This document shows positions 1 through 8,277 of a stretch of 21,897 nt of DNA, in pieces. The position numbers were made by a program, and so were the translations under genes. The notes under the pieces are model-generated. The model was not told the origin of the DNA. It made no database searches and saw only the letters and a program-made list of their open reading frames with translations. The stretch comes from Beroe ovata. Its lineage: Eukaryota > Ctenophora > Nuda > Beroida > Beroidae. Location of the stretch: contig CAMPET010000506.1 of assembly GCA_946803715.1 (NCBI GenBank), positions 1 to 21,897 on the forward strand. The letters run 5' to 3'. How positions within the stretch are numbered: the stretch's first letter is position 1; each line of letters begins with the position of its first letter.

Positions 1-95
1 AGAGAGAAGGGATAAATTATTAACCTATCATGTACCACAGTTTTACTTACATGATACATCGGACTATCCGACAGTACCAAAATTCTGAAGTTATA
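1..95. repeat. Direct repeat, copy 1 (673-bp period)
   Basis: The first ~95 bases recur from position 674 with a constant offset of 673. The shared core runs from the AGAGAGAAG start through a stretch containing ATTATTAACCTATCATG, then a less exact part ending near the CTATCCGACAGTAC motif. Because the window begins inside the repeat, the unit may extend further upstream. It could be a tandem duplication or the edges of an inserted unit. Confidence 0.8.
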
Positions 96-113
96 TATGT
101 AATAGGTATAATC

Positions 114-256
114 TACTGGTCCACCATCACCAGCGACAAGGGTCTGCTCGGGATGTGGTACGACCCCTCCTCCAGAGACACCATCTTCAGTGACTCGGGA
201 AGGGCGGACATAAGGGACTCCCAGGTTAGGCTGTACGGGATATACAAAGAACAAAC
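114..256 (+). pseudogene. GC-rich, coding-like remnant of unknown origin
   Basis: This stretch lies in an open frame that runs 30-404 on the plus strand. From 114 to about 242 the codons end strongly in G or C: by hand count about 35 of 43. The surrounding DNA is AT-rich, so this looks like a piece of real coding sequence from a differently composed source. The peptide includes GLLGMWYDPSSRDTIF. I do not recognise a family or any catalytic motif. No convincing start codon, splice sites or downstream exon are visible, and the frame runs on into a small inverted-repeat element. It is best read as an exon fragment or transposon-carried remnant. A reverse-strand reading frame also spans 113-391 but has no coding signature that I can recognise. 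Confidence 0.3.
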
Positions 257-260
257 AAAT

Positions 261-403
261 AACTTTGTTAAATTCTTTGAAGGGGTGCTCAGCGGAAAAG
301 GGGGCCCGAGGATTTGGAAGCCGCCCAAGGACGTGAGCGTTATCTTGGGGGGTGCTCCGCCCCCACCTGTACCATCCGAGCACCCCACCAATTTAACAAG
401 TTA
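261..403. mobile_element. Small MITE-like element with terminal inverted repeats
   Basis: The left end (261-290) and right end (378-403) are inverted copies. They share a perfect 9-bp GGGGTGCTC / GAGCACCCC at 282-290 and 378-386. Outside this, AACTTTGTTAAATT pairs with AATTTAACAAGTT apart from one base. The ~145-bp body is GC-rich and has its own inner palindrome around GGGGGTGCTCCGCCCCC (346-362). No clear target-site duplication is visible. Size and structure fit a non-autonomous DNA transposon remnant; the family is unknown. Confidence 0.45.
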
Positions 404-1330
404 ATAAAACAGTTTGAGGGTTATATTATTATTATCTTGATATCTGAAAAAAAATCTATGTTCTTGAATAATGATTATTTCATTGAACAACAACCTGCCA
501 GATGGAGCAGGACCGTTTCACGGTATGGAGAGAAGGTTAAAGGTAACATGGCGTATGAGAGTATCAGTGACAATCACGGGAAAGAGAGAAAATTATTCTA
601 CGATACTTTGATACTGATGGGCCGTATCAGTAAGTTCCTGAGCCTAGGAGAATTAATAGACATTCCCCCAGAGAGAGAGAAGTGATAAATTATTAACCTA
701 TCATGTACCACAGTTTAATAACCTACATCGTACTATCCGACAGTACTAAGATTGTAAAGTTTGAGGATCATCGTGATATGTGAGAATGAAATCACGTTTC
801 AAAAGATTGATTGTGGTAAGCAATAAGCATTATAGCACGTACAAGGAGTTATTATACTATTTGTGATGGTTTGGATGATAAATATCGCGCCAAACACAAC
901 CCCATTTTGAACAGTTAATCACACATACACATCTGGCCTGTAGAGTGTGGGATAACAGGAAGTAACTGACCGCCCGAGAAGCGATGTATTCAGGATATTG
1001 GTTTTGCCCGTTCTCGCGTGAGACGTTGAAGAGATAATCGGATGATTCGAGGATTCAGATTATGAACTTAGGTCGTGTAATATCTCGAAACCATTTGAAT
1101 ATAATAGCTTCTTTAGAATGTTTCAAATCAACATTAAGTTTCTAGTCACAGTTCAACAGCTATGGAGGTGGAAAGGAACATTATCTCACTCAATTATAGC
1201 AGGAGAATCGGAAGAAATTTAACACAATCAAATATTTTATGATACGGAGACGGAAAGTTGACTGGCAGACGATAATTGATAAAGACTTAAAGCATAGGTA
1301 CAGTAGGATGTGGGTCCACCCCCTATTATA
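404..1330. other. Non-coding stretch, no gene seen
   Basis: Short open frames here have AT-rich, unbiased codon use and no recognisable protein. The second copy of the 673-bp-period repeat lies at 674-765. Nothing else in the stretch is assignable. Confidence 0.6.
674..765. repeat. Direct repeat, copy 2 (673-bp period)
   Basis: Matches positions 1-95, with several substitutions and a small indel just after the CATGTACCACAGTTT motif. Together the copies bracket the GC-rich remnant and the small inverted-repeat element. Confidence 0.8.
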
Positions 1331-1500
1331 GTACAGGGTGTGTCAAAAAGTGGACAATAGTAAACGTCCATGTCTCAGCTTCTGTTTGGAGTTTCCGGAT
1401 GAAACTTGGAGGTGTGGTAGGTATCGGTACTAAATTTTTGCAAAAAAAATTGAAACTAATGGACAGAAAGTGAATGGCGGGGTCCTCAGAGCCCAGGTGT
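1331..1500 (+). mobile_element. Possible transposon terminus and body fragment
   Basis: The sequence begins ACAGGGTGTGTCAAAAAGT, which resembles the terminal sequences of DNA transposons common in invertebrates. The downstream part reads like repeat consensus rather than a gene. No inverted partner was found in the window, so only one end, or a decayed piece, would be present. The assignment rests on resemblance only. Confidence 0.25.
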
Positions 1501-1980
1501 GCATTGTTGTTATAAAAAAAACAACCTGTTGTTATAGCAGGTCATGGTGAGTGCCAATACCTCAACATCAGGAGGAATATAGCGAGAATAAGAGATATCA
1601 ACCAGTCACTGTGTCCATCAGCCCAGTCACCGGTGTAAGACCAGGAGGATGAAATCTTCTGTTACAGGACCTTGTGTACAGCTGTCAGATCACCCCTGCA
1701 AGTGCCTGCACACCATACCAGTCATTGGGTGACTGTCGTCATTAACGACTACACCAATATCAGGCAACTCCTCTGAGGAGTCTTGTGAGGATTAGTACAT
1801 GAGGAGGGTCATTATTAAGAGAGAAGATAACTGCAGGAGACCCTCGGCAGGAGTTGACCACAAGAGATACATTTATATAAGAAGGCTGTCCTTTAGTAAT
1901 GGCGTTGATTCAACACCATTGAGGAATCATACCTATCGATATAACGTCCTTCCTATCGCCACAACGTCCTACCCAGGCAT
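1501..1980. other. Non-coding stretch, no gene seen
   Basis: Contains a 61-codon open frame (1799-1984) without recognisable features, and a small palindrome AACAACCTGTTGTT near 1520-1535. No gene is supported. Confidence 0.5.
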
Positions 1981-2448
1981 ATAGACACACCCAAATCATT
2001 CTTGTTTCGCACAGAATACTACAGAGCACCTACTCAGTGTATCTGTTCTGTGTATTATCATTGAATTCATATATAATAGAGTTTACGGAAGGTTAACAAG
2101 ATAAGAAAGATTAAAGTACAGCAACTAGGCTGTTTTATAACCCTTAGAGGGGCTGTCCATTAACTTGAAGCAGTGGTAAAATTCAAAGACCGCGACATAT
2201 ACATCAATGAGATCATATGGTGGATTTCGGTGCGAAAATCACATCATTTTCAGATACAATTTTCATCACAATGAGAGAGATAGAGCTTAGATGTGGGTCA
2301 GTATAATGTATTAATTACTCAATATATTACAGGCACAGGAGATGAACAGTGTATCATAGATACTAGGTACCACACCACTTCACTCAAGTACCTGTTCCAA
2401 AATCCATCTGATCGTCAAAAGCATTGAGGTGTCTTATGGATTGTCACA
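1981..2448. repeat. Dispersed repeat, copy A
   Basis: Matches 11957-12452 in the same orientation with many substitutions and small indels. Both copies start at ATAGACACA and end just after ATTGTCACA. The best-conserved part is the last ~110 bases. This part holds two neighbouring small hairpins: GTATCATAGATAC at 2351-2363, then AGGTAC...GTACCT at 2365-2370 and 2388-2393. It encodes no protein I can see. It may be an LTR, a SINE-like element or a non-autonomous DNA transposon; the sequence does not decide. Confidence 0.7.
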
Positions 2449-3435
2449 TTCCCGTAGTAGGAACATTCTCCCTCTTCAAATGAGTTAAGTATAAATTTAT
2501 TAACTTTAGATAACTTTAGTATAACTATTAACTTTAGATCGCACAAGGCATCTAAAAAATTTTGACCCAATCCGGAGACGATGTTCAGTCAATTTTAAAG
2601 AGTACATCGGATCATAGACAGAGGGGATAAGAGAGCTACCAAGTGCAGAGCACGTCCTCATCGAGCAAATGAGCTGTACCTCAGAGATCATTCCACGAAT
2701 TTCTCCGATAGTTAACTTTATAAGTGGGTATATAAATTATACAAGCACGATTATTTTGTATATTCGATAGTATGTTGTTCATGGTCCCATAAATACGACG
2801 TTCTCAACAGAACTCAACAACAAATGACCGAAACCTCGCACTGCATCGGGCAACATATTGCGGAGAAATGACAAGGAAGGACGAAGATACCATACTCCCA
2901 TGCATCGAAAGCAGAGTTGGAGAATGTGGGACCGTTTTTTTTTCGAGATTTCTCCTTAACCTTTGAGCAGTTTTCTTATCGTCACGATAAAGCCCCCCTC
3001 CACGAGAATATATCCAGACTCATTAAAACTTGTCGTCATTCTTTTCATATCCAGACTGTGAAATAATCACATATTCCTAATCCTAGTATGAAGAACATCG
3101 CCTCACTGTCTTGCATTTGCTACATAGGACCGTACCAACAGCTATATCTGTTTCGGTCACGGACGGCACGACAGCTACATCTATCTGAGTTGTAGATAAT
3201 TAATATAGTTCATTCACACGGCAGCTATATCTGCTAGTGGTTTAGCGTCTAGCTAAGACCGGTAACTCTTAGGACCTTTCTTACTAACGCCACTAACACC
3301 TTGCCCCCATTTCCTACTTTTCACAATATATAATTTTTAAGATGTACTGCCAAATGTAATCATTAGGTATAATTGTTTTATCAGGTTGTATACATTTCGA
3401 TTCTATCCTTGAGAAGGAGCTGTTAAGGTTGGCGT

Positions 3436-3513
3436 GTAGGCATCACGTGGGCGAGGTAGTACTGACTCACGTTTGTAGGCATCACGTGGGCGAGGTAGTA
3501 CTGACCCACGTTT
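3436..3513. repeat. 39-bp tandem duplication (two copies)
   Basis: GTAGGCATCACGTGGGCGAG starts at 3436 and again at 3475. The second copy is bounded by a 7-bp inverted repeat, ACGTGGG...CCCACGT, with a CACGTG core. The second tandem unit (about 4335-4373) carries only one copy. The pair recurs at 9259-9336. Confidence 0.85.
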
Positions 3514-3561
3514 GTAGCAGTCTAAAGATCGGGCCGCTTCCAAAAGTCCGGACGTCACATT

Positions 3562-3618
3562 ATTTGTAATATAAGGTCAGATTTGTAATATAAGGTCAGA
3601 TTTGTAATATAAGGTCAG
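3562..3618. repeat. 19-bp tandem repeat, three exact copies
   Basis: ATTTGTAATATAAGGTCAG is repeated at 3562, 3581 and 3600. The second unit has a diverged pair near 4430-4472. The exact triplet recurs at 9385-9441. Confidence 0.9.
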
Positions 3619-4083
3619 ATCTCAGAAGAAGAAAAAACATTCAAAGGCTACCCAGAACCTGCTTCATGCACGTTGAGTTCGCTTATCCTAAAGGACATGA
3701 AACCCCAGTCATATGCACCTGTGGTGTCGAGATAAGATTCCATCTTGAGACTGTATAGTACTGGCTCGCGAATCCTTGAGTTTCATGGGTTCACATCGGA
3801 AAACCAGATAGAACGCACATAATTAACTGAGTAACTGCTATATGCTTTATGCCAGTATGATCCAGCGAAGAGTAATAAATTTCGAAATAAGGATGTCCCT
3901 TAGCATCATGCACTGGTGTGTGGATGGGGAGAGCTTCTCTCGCAGAGTGGTGCTGTCTCAGTGTTGAACTCTCAGGGGTTGCAACGGTTAACATCTAATA
4001 TACAGCACACATATATTGGGATTGAGCCAGCACTTTGGAACATTTCGGAATCTGTTTCCTTAGATTCTCTCCATGGAATTTAT

Positions 4084-4774
4084 GGGCGGCTCGACAGCTA
4101 TATCTGTCTGAGTTGAAGTTTCATAGGTAGTTCATACAGTTCATTCACCCGGCAGCTATATCTGGTAACGCCATTAGGACTAACGCCACTGACACCTTCC
4201 CCCCATTTCCTCCTTTTCACAATATATAATTTTTAAAATATACTGCTAAACCCAATCATTATAGTTGTTTTATCAGGTTGTATACATTTCGTTTCAATCT
4301 ATCCTTGAGAAGGAGCTGTTAAGGTGTGCGTGTAGGCATCACGTGGGCGAGGTGGTACTGACCCACGTTTGTAGCAGTCTAAAGATCAGGCTGCTTCCAA
4401 AAGTCCGGAGTCCAGACGTCACAATATTTGTAATATAAGGTCAGATTTGTAATAGAAGAGTATAAGGTCAGATCTCAGAAGGAGAGAAAAAAATCAAAGG
4501 CTACCCAGAACCTACTCTATGTACGTCCAGTTCGCTTATCCTAAAGGACATGAAACCCCTTGTCATATGTTCCTGTGGTGTCGAGATAAGATTCCATCTT
4601 GAGACTTATAGTACTGGCTCGCGAATCCTTGAGTTTCAGTTAAGAAAGATGGGATGTCATTTGTCATTAATGCGATACATCACAAGATCAAGAGCTTGCA
4701 ATGAGGGAGAGGCATGGGTTCACATCGGAAAACCAGATAGAACGCACATAATTAACTGAGTAACTGCTATATGC
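4084..4774. repeat. Tandem 0.92-kb unit, second copy (cut by gap)
   Basis: Diverged second copy of the unit at 3160-4083. It stops at the n at 4775. Its last 34 bases (4741-4774) are identical to 3812-3845 of the first unit. The equivalent contig at 10564 instead continues with GGAATAAGGATG. The contig end may therefore have been extended wrongly into the other repeat copy. Confidence 0.75.
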
Positions 4775-4775
4775 N
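4775..4775. other. Scaffold gap (single n)
   Basis: An ambiguous base at a junction between unrelated sequence types, at the end of a repeat unit. Most likely a gap placeholder. Confidence 0.7.
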
Positions 4776-4840
4776 GGGAGGAAGAAGCAGTATCCAGTAT
4801 TAACATTCAGTCCCACTGTTCCATCCCCCTATCCCCTGTT

Positions 4841-4940
4841 TAGGGACCGTTCACATATTACGTTACCAGTCGAGGGGGGGGAGGGTTTCCAAATGATTAC
4901 GCTTGATAACGGAGGGGGGTTTGACCTTGATTACGTAATC
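4841..4940. mobile_element. Decayed DNA-transposon-like fragment
   Basis: Begins TAGGGACCGTTCACATATTACG, then two G-runs separated by GATTACG, and ends at palindromic GATTACGTAATC (4929-4940). Terminal sequences of this style (GGGACCGT...TTACGTAA with G-rich tracts) are familiar from invertebrate transposons. No transposase is visible. The label rests on resemblance. Confidence 0.35.
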
Positions 4941-5034
4941 AAGATATAATTAAAATTCTTGACTCTCGATGCCTGTCAAACTGCAAGTTTGACATGCATC
5001 ATTTTGTCTGATAAGGTGTGTACTCCTCCTGATA

Positions 5035-6390
5035 GTCTGGTCACTTATGCACGAAAACCACCGTCCCTCTGCACGAGTAGGTGCACATTTGCCACTTGGT
5101 ACATAAGCTCTCTATATCACCCAGAATCGAAATCCGCCGGGAAGCATTCGTGAAAAATGGTGGAACACACCCATATGGCCACGCCCATTTTTGGCGTGGG
5201 AAAATTGCGAATTTCTAATTTTCACCTTTCTTAGTCATCTTTGGTATCAAACTAGTACATTTTCGACCCGCTGAGTCGATTCCCGGTGTCATTTTAGCAT
5301 TTTGACTTGACCCTGAGCCTCTAGCTCCGACCACGCCCATTTTTCACCAGATGTCGCCAAATCCCAATTCCATCAAAATATAGACTTGTGGGGTATGTAA
5401 ATAGGGGTTTTGAGGGACTCTGAATCGATTTCTGGCATAATTTTGGAGTTTTGAGGCACACCTGAGCCATCAGGATGGTGCCACGCCCATTTTCGACCTT
5501 AGGTAATAGTATAGAAATTTGGGCATCGCGAAAATACAAAGATACCTTTAGTATGGTGCCAAAATTTTATTTCAATCGCTATATCGATTCTGCATATCGA
5601 CCACAGTTGAGAACCATCGGGAAGCATGTTCCAAAATTGTCGAAACGCGCCCATATGGCCACGCCCATTTTTTACGCGGGAAAATTGTATAATGCTAATT
5701 TTCACCTGTTTTGTCATGTTTGGTATCCAACTAGTACATTTCCGACCCGCTGAGTCGATTCCCGGTGTTATTTTTGCATTTCGACCTGTCCCTGAGTCCT
5801 AGACTCGACCACGCCCATTTCGACCCAAAATGGCCAAAGCTCTATTCTATCCATACATAGACATGTAGGGTATGTAAATAGGGGTTTTCAGGCACCCTGA
5901 ATCGATTCCCAGCAATGTTTTTGCGTCTAAGAGGATGCATGGGTCATTAGAGGGATCTAACGCCCCATTCTGAGTATACTCGAAGCCATGGAATTCAGTG
6001 ATCAAGTATATACTATATACTCAAAGGTCGTCATGTATGGTACAAAAATCATATCTACAGTAAAACGATGTACTATGTATTATCGCTGATGCCTGATATC
6101 AGCCTATTAAATCAAAAAGAAGTGAAAACCTACCTAGTATGCTTAGAAATTTGTGGAACACACCACTACTATACGACCACTACTATACGACCAAGCCCAT
6201 TTTCGCTTGTGAAAAACCAGAGATTGATTTTCATCGGTGTTTGCCATGTTTAGTATCAAACTGGTACATTTTTGACCCCCTGAGTCTACTTCTGATGTTA
6301 TATTGGCGTTTTGACCATTCCTTTCGCCAATGGCCACACCAATCTCGGTTTCAAAAACTTTTGTACCCATTTGATGGCGCCACCCATAAT
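5035..6390. repeat. Foldback element, left arm
   Basis: Inverted copy of roughly 6800-8084. Five landmark pairs (5179/7950, 5331/7798, 5481/7648, 5659/7470, 5809/7319) give coordinate sums of 13128-13129. The arms therefore align for over 600 bases with almost no net indel, but with scattered substitutions. The similarity weakens after 6325. The arm itself consists of diverged units of about 480 bp. Open frames here are mirrored on the other arm and are not treated as genes. Confidence 0.9.
5155..6330. repeat. ~480-bp internal units in left arm (about 2.4 copies)
   Basis: CCACGCCCAT at 5179 recurs at 5659, and CGACCCGCTGAGTCGATTCC near 5263 recurs near 5742, a period of 478-480 bases. A third, more diverged unit begins near 6155 and includes GGTACATTTTTGACC. 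Half-unit spaced ACGCCCATTT motifs also occur at 5331, 5481 and 5809. The third unit contains a local duplication of ACTACTATACGACCA. Confidence 0.8.
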
Positions 6391-6399
6391 ACAAATAGT

Positions 6400-6795
6400 T
6401 GTGGCAGAACGTTTGGCATCAAACATGGTCGGAAATGTTTGGAATAAAAAACATATCTTCTCATTATAATTCATCAATCGATCTTTTATAAGATGTTTTT
6501 CGATGTAGAATTGTAGAATTTGGTAAAAAGTGCACAGCTAAAACTTGAGATTAAAACACTACTCAAGATGAGGAACAGTACTTTGTCTTTGCACTTCTCT
6601 AACAGCTTCGCACTTCTGTTATAAAGGGCAAGAGTTTCTAAACGAGTTGCTAAAGGGTCACGCATAGCGAACAAAATATGAACAGGTGATTGCAGCCTCA
6701 TTGCACCCAGCATTTGTGTGCATCAGTATTGGAAGTTGGTGGCTGTAGAACCAGTCCCAAAGGCCAGGACCGAAGAATGGACCAAACACTTGCAT
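6400..6795. other. Central loop of foldback element
   Basis: Single-copy sequence between the two arms. It holds a 75-codon minus-strand open frame (6486-6713) preceded by an in-frame TGA. The first half (e.g. RDPLATRLETLALYNRSAK) looks more protein-like than its surroundings. I cannot assign it to a family, and it is not long enough for a transposase. It could be a captured host fragment or chance. Confidence 0.4.
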
Positions 6796-6799
6796 GGAT

Positions 6800-8084
6800 A
6801 CAACTTAGTTGTAAGATGGGTGCGGCCAACCGCCGAGCCCTGGACCTTATGGATTGGTCAAAATAACATCAGAAATAGACTCAGGGGGGTCAAAAATGTA
6901 CCAGTTTGATACTAAAAAGGCAAACACCGATGGAAATCAAACTTCTGGTTTTTACAAGCGAAAATGGGCTTTGTCGTAGTGGTGTGCTCCACAAATTTTT
7001 AAGCATGCCTCATGGTGAGTTTTCACTTCTTTTTGATTTAATAGGCTGATATCAGCGATAAAACATCGTTTTACTGTAGATATGATTTTTGTACCATACA
7101 TGACGGCATTTGAGTATATACTTGATAGCTAAATTCCATGGCTTCGAGTATACTCAGAATGGGGCGTTAGATCCCCCTAATGACCCATGCACCCCCTTAG
7201 ACGCAAAAACAATGCTTGGAATCGATTCAGGGTGCCTGAAAACCCCTATTTACATACCCTACATGTCTATGTTTTGATAGAATAGAGTTTTGGCCATTTT
7301 GGGTCGAAAATGGGCGTGGTCGAGCCTAATGGCTCAGGGCCAGGTCGAAATGCAAAAATAACACCGGGAATCGACTCAGCGGGTCGAAAATGTACTAGTC
7401 GGATACCAAACATGACAAAACAGGTGAAAATTAGCATTTTACAATTTTCCCGCGTAAAAAATGGGCGTGGCCATATGGGCGCGTTTCGACAATTTTGGAA
7501 CATGCTTCCCGATGGTTCTCAACTGTGGTCGATATGTAGAATCGATATAGCGATTGAAATAAGATTTTGGCACCATACTAAAGGTATCTTTGTATTTTCG
7601 CGATGCCCAAATTTCTGTACTATAACCTAAGGTCGAAAATGGGCGTGGCACCATCCTGATGGCTCAGGTGTGCCTCAAAACTCCAAAATTATGCCAGAAA
7701 TCGATTCAGAGTCCCTCGAAACCCCTATTTACATAGCCTACAAGCCTATATTTTGATGGAATTGGGATTTGGCGACATCTGGTGAAAAATGGGCGTGGCC
7801 GGAGCTAGAGGCTCAGGGTCAAGTCAAAATGCTAAAATAACACCGGGAATCGACTCAGAGGGTCGAAAATGTACTAGATTGATACCAAAGATGGCTAAGA
7901 AAGGTGAAAATTAGAAATTCACAATTTTCCCACGCCAAAAATGGGCGTGGCCATACGGGTGTGTTCCACCATTTTTCACGAATGCTTCCCGGCGGATTTC
8001 GATTCTGGGTGATATAGAGAGCTTATGTACCAAGTGGCAAATGTGCACCTACTCGTGCAGAGGGATGAGCATAAGTGTCCTGAC
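6800..8084. repeat. Foldback element, right arm
   Basis: Reverse-complement counterpart of 5035-6390, carrying ATGGGCGTGG at 7310, 7461, 7639, 7789 and 7941. The outer end has about 10 bases deleted relative to the left arm, at AGGGATGAGCATAAGTG. The arms clearly differ in sequence, so this is not a simple snap-back sequencing artefact. Confidence 0.9.
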
Positions 8085-8200
8085 TATGAAGGTCACGTGG
8101 ATTATCATGGGTGTAATTATCAGGTCACGTGACACTTCAACACCAGTTTGAAACACAAGAAAAACCATAGGGCTTCATTTAAGATGTATCAAACTACTGA

Positions 8201-8276
8201 GCTCCTTCGACTATAGGCGTATACTCACTGTATATCACTAGCACTCACTGTGCTCCCTTCAACTGAGCGTATACAC
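8201..8276. repeat. Imperfect 51-bp tandem repeat at contig end
   Basis: GCTCCTTCGACTATAGGCGT at 8201 is echoed by GCTCCCTTCAACTGAGCGT at 8252, each followed by ATAC. The contig stops inside the second copy. Confidence 0.6.
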
Positions 8277-8277
8277 N
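8277..8277. other. Scaffold gap (single n)
   Basis: Sequence to its right begins exactly the 2.29-kb block already seen from 2455. This is most simply a join between contigs that overlap elsewhere in the window. Confidence 0.75.

Larger units (their letters stand above)
3160..4083. repeat. Tandem 0.92-kb unit, first copy
   Basis: The ACAGCTA(C/T)ATCT motif at 3171 recurs at 4094, giving a period near 923 bases. Alignment continues through shared blocks such as TCACAATATATAATTTTTAA, GGTTGTATACATTT, GAGAAGGAGCTGTTAAGGT and TATCCTAAAGGACATGAAAC. This copy lacks ~75 bases present in the second unit (about 4640-4713). It carries a stretch (3812-3891) missing from the second unit as read at 10563-10572. 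Confidence 0.8.
2455..4740. repeat. 2.29-kb direct duplication, copy 1
   Basis: Aligns with 8278-10563 at a constant offset of 5823 bases without indels. The only differences I found are at 3002 (a versus g) and 3005 (a versus t). The second copy begins immediately after the n at 8277. The near-perfect identity and the position at a scaffold join suggest an unmerged contig overlap or two haplotypes. A very recent real duplication is possible. No protein-coding gene is seen; the short frames within are AT-rich and are duplicated only because the DNA is. Confidence 0.95.

Noticed and set aside
3562-3618. Triplicate 19-bp repeat considered as a CRISPR-like array
   Set aside because: The copies abut with no spacers, and the context is eukaryotic.
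3791-4759. Short frames (3791-3994 minus, 3916-4116 plus, 4550-4759 plus) that recur at 9614-10570
   Set aside because: Their recurrence is explained by the 2.29-kb duplication, and composition and length are as expected by chance.
5321-7654. Several 60-106 codon open frames on both strands within the foldback arms
   Set aside because: They are mirror images in the two arms and cross repeat-unit borders. None has a known motif, so they follow from repeat structure rather than genes.
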